A stretch of DNA of 64,000 nt. It comes from Rapana venosa. Lineage: Eukaryota; Mollusca; Gastropoda; Neogastropoda; Muricidae. This document shows positions 25,740 through 35,000 of this stretch, in pieces. The stretch covers positions 47,385,051 to 47,449,050 of the forward strand of contig CM054140.1 in assembly GCA_028751875.1 (NCBI GenBank), in the 5' to 3' direction. Position 1 is the stretch's first letter, and every line of letters begins with the position of its first letter. Position numbers and translations under genes: made by a program. The notes beneath the pieces were generated by a model. It was given only the letters and a program-made list of their open reading frames with translations, did not search any database and was not told where the DNA came from.

Positions 25740-28700
25740 TGTGTGTGTCTGTGTGTGTGTGTGTGTGTGTGTGAATGCACTCAAAACGTTTTCTTTCTTC
25801 AACGATACATTTCATGCTCAATATACATGTCTACAAGAATATGAAGCGAAAACATTTTACCATCAGGTTAAGAAAAAAAATTACATCACAGTTATACAAA
25901 CATCACATCTTACGTGAACAACTCTCCATATACCCACTGATCTTTTGAGTGCTTCTTGATTTTATAAAGTATACGTGATCAAGCAAAAAATGCAATGTTC
26001 TCAATTTTGTTCTAATATGTATTTCTGTGCATGAGTTCATAACTATGTAGTTAGCGCTGCTCATTCAACAGCCAGGTAGATAAGATGACAGCTTTCGATC
26101 CTAACAGTCTTGAAGTACACATCGTAGGTCTGAATCTCAGTAGCTCCTGAAGAAGTCTTGAGAAGGGATCGTTTTGTACCTCACAGGTCAGCATGTGTGC
26201 AGACTTCCCAGTGCTGTAGAAGGGGGGAGGGGTGGTAGAGGGAGGGGACAATAAACAGAATCACTTGAAATGCCCTTTAAATAGACTCATTGATTGTTTG
26301 AAGACAAACATTTTGTTAGGTGTACCATTTGTGCCAGTAAGCATTCAAATTCTGAATTCACAATGATGTTGACTACCTAGTTTTTACATTTCTCTGAATT
26401 ACTTGCCTGATTGTCATTGTTACGAGTGTAGTCAATACATAATTATGTGTGTGTGTGTGTGTGTGTGGGTGGGTGCGTGGGTGTGTGAAATAAGTCTGTC
26501 TTCTAGTCAACGGTCTTAAAACATTGAATTCATATATTGGTGTATGGTGTGGGTGTGCGTGTTCGCACACACACGTACGTGCGTGTGTACGTGCTGCGTA
26601 TATGCGTGCGTAAAAATAAGTTTTTATGTCTTCTAGACAATGGGTTTAAAATTGTGTTCACAATTGATGTGTGTGCGTGTGTGCTGGTGTTTGCGTGTGT
26701 GTGCGCATGCGCGCGTGTGTGTTGGTGTGTGTGTGTGTGTTCGTGACATTTTATTTGAAAACCAATATGAAATATAGCTTTTGTGTCTTTGATATATTTT
26801 ATGTGTATCAATCTGCCTGTCAGTATTGTAATTGCCCTTCATGGGATGATTAAAGTTTTTTGACTTGACTTCTGTCTGTGTTTATTAGAAGCTGAGATGT
26901 GATGGGCCGGGGGGGGGGAGGTACAGGGAAAAGCAATAAACAGAATCACTTGGAATGCACTTTAATAAGACTCATTGTTTGAAAACAAACATTTTGACAG
27001 GTGAACCATTTCTGTCAGTCAAGTAGAACCCGAGATATGATGATATGCCTGCAGGCAGGACTTGTGTTATTGTTTGGACTGGCTTTATACATTCACAAAT
27101 TGCTGTCATAAGGTGTTTTGGATGATTGCAGTTTTCCTCTGCATGACTTTTAGCCTCTAGAAAAAAATACACAGCATCTGAGTAATAAGTACAAGCTGTA
27201 ATATAGATCTTGGACACTTTCAGGCATTCTTGTGGTTTGGACAGGAGGGTAAAGTACCCCTTTCGGCTCAAATCATGAGCTATTTTTAGAATTTTTCTCT
27301 GATTTTGATGTAAAATTCCACGTTTCCTTTGACTTATTTTCCTATTTTTTTAAATGTTTGTTTATTCAAAGTAACATAAAACAATATAAAACTAGTTTTA
27401 GCAAAGTCAGATTCATAATGAGCATGAGGGACATGTCCAAATAGTGCTTTATATAACGAAATGGCATTTTCGTTAGGTCTTAAAATGTTTAAAGCGATAT
27501 ATTTAAAAAAAACATTAAATATAATGATTTGAAATTTTGCATGCTTCTTGATCTTGTTATTAGCTTTCATTTGAAATAAGAAACATCAAATTCTATGATA
27601 TGTTTGAAAAAATGAGTGGTCCTACCTAATTAAAGTGTTTTTGACTTGACCTGACTACTACACAGAATATTGAACAGGGTTTTTGTTGAGGAAGACTACA
27701 ACTAATGAAATAACCCTACCATATTACTCACTTTGTAATCCACACCTCCAATGATTTTACGAATGGTTCTGAAGGTGGCGTTCCAGTGCAAGGGGTGATC
27801 AACATCAAGGTTTTCATGTGCAAGCAGCACATCACAGATACCCCTGCACACACACACACACCACACACACCTCATCTCACTGAAAACTCATGTCCTATTT
27901 CACTCAAGATCGTCAAAGGTTTAAGAAACTAAACAGACTTTCTCATCTTTAACTTGAGTTTAAGAATAAACAGAACTCAAGGTTAAACCCAGAGGTTGCG
28001 TTGGCTCTCAGGCAATGTCTTGCCAAGATAGGGGAAGGGGGTAGGAAGGGGGTATCTTATCTATTCACTGGGAGCGGGATAACCTAGTGGTAAGAGAGAT
28101 GCGCTAATGATCTGACGGCCCAGGTTTGCGCCACCCTGAGGCACCTGTTTGAGGGATTTTTCCTCTGGAGTTAACACCAGTACCCGACTCCACTTCCCTG
28201 AAAGTCCTTCGGATGAGACTATACACTGGAGTCCCGAGTGTGAATGTATCCAGAACATCTGGCACACACAACCGTTCTGCCCATGGAACAGTAGGCCACT
28301 GCATGCTGTTGAAAACAGATTCATGACAACATTTCAAACACACAAGCACACTAGTGTCATGTTTCGACGGGATAGCCTAGTGGTTAGAACACTGCGCTCG
28401 CAATCTGACAACCCGGGTTCGATTCCTGTTCAAGGGGATATTTTCCCCTGGAGTTAACATCAGTGCAGACTCCACTCTCCCCAAAAGTCCTTCAGATGAG
28501 ACTATAAACTGAGGCCCCGTGTGCTAACGCACGCAAAACATCTTGCGCACACGTTAAATCCTGTTCCGCTTTTCTTAAGAGTAGGCCATTGTGTGCCGGT
28601 GGAAACAGATAACATAATTCACAAAACCGCATACACACAGGGACTGGATGTAACAAAGCAAATAAGTGCTTATTCCATTATCCTCGATATAATTTTTTTT

Positions 28701-28995
28701 TTTTTTTTTTTTTTAAATTCCCAAAGTCGAAACATGGCTACCTTAATGGTGATCAAAAACGGTTGCATACACAAAGAGATACCACCAACAGCCCAGAAAC
28801 ATAAAAAAATATATTCATTTAATCCTTTTGCGACATATTCATGCTTGCTTATCTTCCTACCTGTTGATATTCATTTGTCCGTCTACCAACATGCAACATA
28901 CTCTTTCCTTCTGTAAGTGTATGTCACTGACATGTTACTTCTTGCATTATGTTTACAGATCTGTTGAATATTATCTTTCTCACAAAAGAGATGGG

Positions 28996-29077
<82 letters not shown>

Positions 29078-32000
29078 AGTTGATTTTGTTTTGGGGTTGT
29101 TGTTTTTTTGGGGGGTTGGTTGGTTGTTTGGTTGGTTGGTGGGGGGATTTCTTTTCTTGATGGATGGGGGGAGGAGGGAGGGAGGGAGGGAGAGGTGGTT
29201 TGTGTAGGCTTATTAATTTTTTATTCTTTTTTTGGCTTGGGGTTTTGGTTTGAGTTTTTTATATTCCTTTATGTTACCAGTTTTGTTCTCTGATATCGTT
29301 TGGTTCAATTCTGAGCATATAGCCTGACTTTCTCAGATATGTTCTTGGTAACCTTAAAATATCACAATTAATCTATTTCAAACGTGCAGCTGCAAAGTCC
29401 ACCTACTTTGGAGGAATGGTGTTGCTCTCCACCAGGGATACCAAGGTATCGCACAGAATTCCAATCCGCCCATCGCTTCTTGCTCGGTAGATGTGGTCCA
29501 CAAAAGCCTTCAATGCAATATCAACACTGTCTTTGGATTCCTGGAACATAAATATATATATGCATACTTGTTTTTATAAAACAGCAATGATACCGAAACT
29601 GTCTTAAACTGTGAATTAATATATGTACAAAAGAGTTGAGCTTTTTTTGAGACCCAGACAATGACTCCAAAAACAGAAAGAAAAAAACAAGATTTCTCTT
29701 AACACTTCCCTACTACCTCAGTCACACTGTCAATGATACAAATTAACTTGCAAACTTAACTACTTGATACAAATTAACTTGCAAACTAAACTACTATGTG
29801 TAATTTTTTTTACTACACGTAACATTAAGGAACTGGCCCTCGAATAAGGTGATTTGTATAAAAACACCCCATTCTCAATCTCATGGAAACTTAACCCATC
29901 TTCTTACATGTACAAGGGTCCACAACTCAGATGCAGAAAAAAAAGAAACAATCATATTGATCAATATCTTTTAAAAACATATGTCAACAGCACTATTTCA
30001 CATTTTCTGGGAGTTGTAGTGTAATTCGTTACGTACAACAAAACAGCTCTTACCTCCGCCAGCTTCACACACAGATTCTTCACTTTGTTGACATTGTGCT
30101 GCTTGTTGAAGGCCATGAGAGGACTGCTGTGGTCCACAGCCGGGCAAAAGGCCTCTTCCATTGCATGGTTCCTCTGAAAGAGAAACGAGATACTGCTAGT
30201 CTTCACACTAATGGTTAACCACACTATAACTCGTTTAAAAAAAGAAGAAAAAAAAAGCCAGTCTATACTTTCCATTAGCCTCAAGCAATCTTGAGTCCAT
30301 TCAGGAAAATATATTCCAGAAATCTTGTAGTGTTTGTACAAGAGTCATGATTTCACTTCTCCTTTCACTCTAGGCATCGCTATGAAAATGCACTGAAACT
30401 TTCAGGTAGTGCGCAACCAACATATAGGCAAAGTTGTGGCTGTTATGTGAGAATGTTGCTCAGGTGGGCGAACGTATGGTCCCTCTATCAAAATTAAGAA
30501 AAGAACGAGGTGTGTATGGTGTGACCATGGAAATTTGTGAAGTTGAGATACATGTTTGAATTTCTTCTTCATAGAACACTCGGGCAGCAATTTGTAGTTG
30601 TAGTTGGATATGAGTGAAAATGGGTTGCCCTGCCTTAAGCGCCTGATAAGTCAGGACCAGGGAATCTGACCAGCATGGGAAAGAATTACCAATTTTGTAA
30701 TTTCTCTGGAAAAAAGGCAGAAGAGTGGACCAAGAAGGCAGAAAACAGACAAGAAGGCGACAGAAAGGAAAGGAACAAGGCATAAACAAAGAAAGGGACA
30801 GACAAGAGGGAATTCTTAGCACAGAATTTCCAGAAAGTGGGGATGCCATTTATAATGACAGGCCCCCAGGCATCCCAAAGGGGGAGGGTATTTGCATGAT
30901 CTGTGATTAGTTTTTGAAGGGCCAACCAGGTGAGAGCAAAGTGAATTTACTCTCACTGGCCAGAGCATACATAACAGGAGCACAAGACTTATATGGACAG
31001 AGAGAGAGGCTGAGATGGGAAAAAGAGACCATGCCTGGTCTTTCCCTGTTAGGATTTTTCTGTCCTGGCATAAGATGCGTCACTAGCAACTCTGGGCAAA
31101 TGTTTTGACAGTCTATGGGGTTTTTTGCTTACCTTTTTTTTCGTGATTTGCAATATTTTGATTGTGATATGTTCTCGCAATATGTACAAGAATGATACAA
31201 TTTACATTGCCTAGGAAAAAGTATATGATTTTTTTTTATGACAATTTTTATTATTCCATTTATTGGATGCCTAATGCTTATCTTGGTTTTGCCTTCATGG
31301 ATCTTGAGACCAACTTGTAATGAGGTGGCTGCTAGTTCTGTAGTCTTGTCCTGCATCTGTTGGCGGCTGTGAGAAAGCAGGGCCAGGTCGTCTGCAAAGT
31401 CGAGATCATCCAGCTGCTCCCACAGTGTCCACTGGATTCTATTTCTTCTGTATGCCGTTGAAGTCTTCATGGTCCAATCGATCGCCAGGAGGAAGAGGAA
31501 AGGTGACAGGAGACAGCCTTGTCCGACTCCGGTCTTCACCTCAAAGCTGTTTGTGAGTTGTCCTCCATGGACCACCCGGGAGGTCATTCTTTCATAGGAT
31601 TTTTTGATCAAGTTGACCAGTTTGGTTGGCACTCCATGGTGGCGAAGCAATTTCCAGAGGGTGTTGCGGTCCACACTGTCAAAGGCTTTCTCATAATCAA
31701 CAAAGTTGATGTATAAAGATGAGTTCCACTCTAAAGATTGCTCAACGATGATGCGCAAGGTGGCAATCTGATCTATGCATGATCTGTTCTGGCGGAAGCC
31801 GGCCTGTTGGTCTCGGAGGAGAGGGTCGACTGCATTTTTCATTCTCTCGAGGAGGATCCTGTTAAAGACTTTTCCTGGCACCGACAGAAGCATTATCCCT
31901 CTATAGTTGGCACAGTTACTGAGGTCTCCTTTCTTGGGTAGCTTGATGAGGTAGCCCTCCTTCCAGTCTAATGGTACTTCCTCCTCTTCCCAAAGCTTCC

Positions 32001-35000
32001 CAAAGAGAGGGTACAGCATCTCTACCGTGGTCTCCAGGTCTGCCTTGAGTGCTTCTGCTGGGATGTTGTCCGGTCCTGCTGCCTTGCCATTTCTCAGCAT
32101 TTTGATGGCTTTCCTGATCTCCTCCCTGGTTGGTTGCTCACAGCTGATGTCTAGGTCTCTATCAGCAGGGTCGATGTCCGGGGGTTCTCAAGATCAACGC
32201 AGTGAGTGAGGACCCAGTCACACTAAATGGGAAGGAGCTGGAAGAAGTGGAGACATTCACGTACCTGGGTAGCATCATTAACATGCAGGGCGGCACAGAC
32301 GCAGACATCAGAGCAAGAATTGGCAAGGCGAGGGCAGCGTACTTGCAGCTGAAGAACATCTGGAGCTCCAAGGTTGTGTCGACCCGCACAAAGATCAGGC
32401 TGTTCAACTCCAACGTCAAGTCAGTCCTACTATATGGAGCGGAGACATGGAGGACAACAAAGACCACCATCAAGAAAGTGCAGACCTTCATCAACAGCTG
32501 CCTGAGACGAATCCTCCAGATCCACTGGCCCGACACCATCAGCAACGCAGACCTGTGGCAAAACAAACCAGCTGCCAGCCGAGAATGAAATCCGGCGCAG
32601 GAGATGGAGATGGATTGGGCACACCCTGAGAAAGCCAGCCAGCAACATCACAAGGCAGGCACTATCATGGAACCCCCAGGGAAAACGAAAAAGAGGAAGG
32701 CCAACAAACACCTGGCGACGTGACCTTGAGGCAGAAACCAGAAAGATGGGATATACCTGGAGACAGCTGGAGAGAATAGCCCAGGACAGAGGACTCTGGC
32801 GGACTGTTGTCGGCGGCCTATGCTCCAGGGGGAGTGATGGGCCTAAGTAAGTAATGCTTATCAGACGTAAGTGTTCAACGCCCATCAGGTATTTATTAAG
32901 CTCAAAAATTTAGTTTTGACAGCCAGAAAGGGTTTTACAGTTACTAGGTTACCAAAGAAAGAGAAAAATTGAAAGAGTAGAAATTCCCATGATTAAATCC
33001 TGGTAAACAATAACTAATGATGCTCTATTGTTTCAGGGATCGACATTAAGCATTGCCCGACTGCCCAGGGAACTGAATCGCCGATTCGGGCAAGTGAAGT
33101 TCACGGTAAACTTGCCCGACCGGGCAAGTTAAAATTTTTACAAGCAACCCTTGCTTTTCTCTTGCCTGACGATTATCTTATGTTCGACGCTGACAATCTT
33201 CGATCTTTTCTTTCTGTGAAACTTATAGCCCACTGGCTTGGCCTAGTTTCTGTTACACAGCATTGCTGCCTGTGCTGAGTGCTTGTGCTATTTTAAGTTT
33301 TCCGCGAACATCTTTTCAGTTCAGTCGGCCACGCAGTATTATATTCTTACCAACACTTTCAATTACGACTCTATCATGGCTCAAAGATCGTTGATGTCAT
33401 TCAGTTTCACTAAAAGATCTGATTCTACGTTGAAGGCCTCAGACCCATGGCTACAGCTTCAGTGAAGCGAGGCTTCTCTGCCATGAAGAGAATCAAGTGT
33501 GACTGGCCAAGCCGACTGGCAGTTTGAAAAGCTGTCAAAGCTGTTGCTCCTTAGCTTGGAAGGCCCAAGTGTTGAGGAATTTGATGGGGCCAGAGCTTGA
33601 GACAGATGGTAGCAGGGACCAGGAGAGCCAATAGAGTAGAGCTAGTGTGTGTTACTCAGTATGGGGTGGGTGGTAGGTAGAGGGGAAGGGGTTTTATTTG
33701 TGGAACCAGATCAATTACATTACATAAATTTTTGTTTAAAAAATAAATTAAAAAATCATAACAGGAGCAATTATGTGTACTATGTGTGTGTATTTATATA
33801 TGTCATTTAAATCACTGTACAGTGTGTTTGTGTTTGTTATGCATGCACTATATTTTAAAAGTTCAGTTTTGATACACATGATTTTAGTGAGGTTATGTGG
33901 GCAAGTGCAAAACCCATTCGGGCAAGTGATTTTCCTGTGAATAGCCTGACTGGGCAAGTGGAAAAAAAAAGTTTAATGTCAATCCCTGTGTTTTCTTGCA
34001 CGGCCATCATTTCACTGGCAATTTAGATTTATAAGGTGGCCTGATAAGTGATATACGATCATATAGAAACAAATAACTGTTAGTGTTGATAAGACCCTTA
34101 GGGGCTGACACTGTGACAGCTCTAGTTAAGTTCAAGCATGGTCTTGGTGGCTGTATTATGAAGTTCCCTGCTATGAATATAAAGGTGTGTTGTAGACCAG
34201 GATTATTTTATTGGTTTTAAAAACAAAATTCTATTCGTTCAGGACAATGTAGCACCAACACATGAATTGAATACAACAAGCAATGTTATATAGTATATAG
34301 GTATGTCAGTATGCATTATCAGCTGTACACCGGCTTCCAGCAGGATTATCAGCATCCGGGTGTCGGCCAAGCCCAAGAACATCACCATCATACAAATCTA
34401 TGCACCATCATCTGACCATGCAGATGAAGAAGTAGAAGAATTTTACGAAGAACTTGAAGAGACCATTATGAAGATACCCAAGAAAGACATCATCATCATT
34501 CAAGGGGATTTTAACGCCAAAGTAGGTCCTGATTCTTACAACCAATGGGCCGGAACAGTTGGTCAGTTTGGAACTGGAGAGACAACGACAGGGGACTATG
34601 TCTGCTGGAGTTTGCCTGCACCCACAGACTTACCATTGCCAATACCCTCTATCCCCACAAGCAGTCAAGGAGGACAACCTGGCAAGATCCATAACCAAAT
34701 AGATTTCATCTTAACACCACGGCACTTCAAATCCAGCATCAACAGAGCCAGAACAAGAACCTACCCTGGAGCTGACATAGGCAGCGACCACGACCTTGTG
34801 CTGCTGGTATTCAAAATGAAGCTGAAGAAAAATAAACAGCCTGCAAACCCACGTATCAAATTGACGTGGACAAACTGAAACTGAAAGATCCAGATGTCAA
34901 GGAGATCTTCCAAGCTAAGCTTGGCGGACGTTTTGCGGCAATAACTCTCCTGGACAATGACATCAATGACCTCACCAACAACTTTAATGAGGCAGTCCGA

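Noticed and set aside
26051..26251. Minus-strand frame as an extra MED23 exon
   Set aside because: MED23 exons 4 and 5 join directly in frame at a conserved point (DYK then GVRD). The frame has no family similarity.
30402..31110. Hydrophobic minus-strand frames as a membrane protein
   Set aside because: Overlapping frames of similar length without a consistent start or splice sites. Part of the segment is an interspersed repeat.
33026..33996. 8-bp target duplication for the hAT element
   Set aside because: Flanking 8-mers agree at only 5 of 8 positions, so I do not claim one, although the terminal repeats are good.
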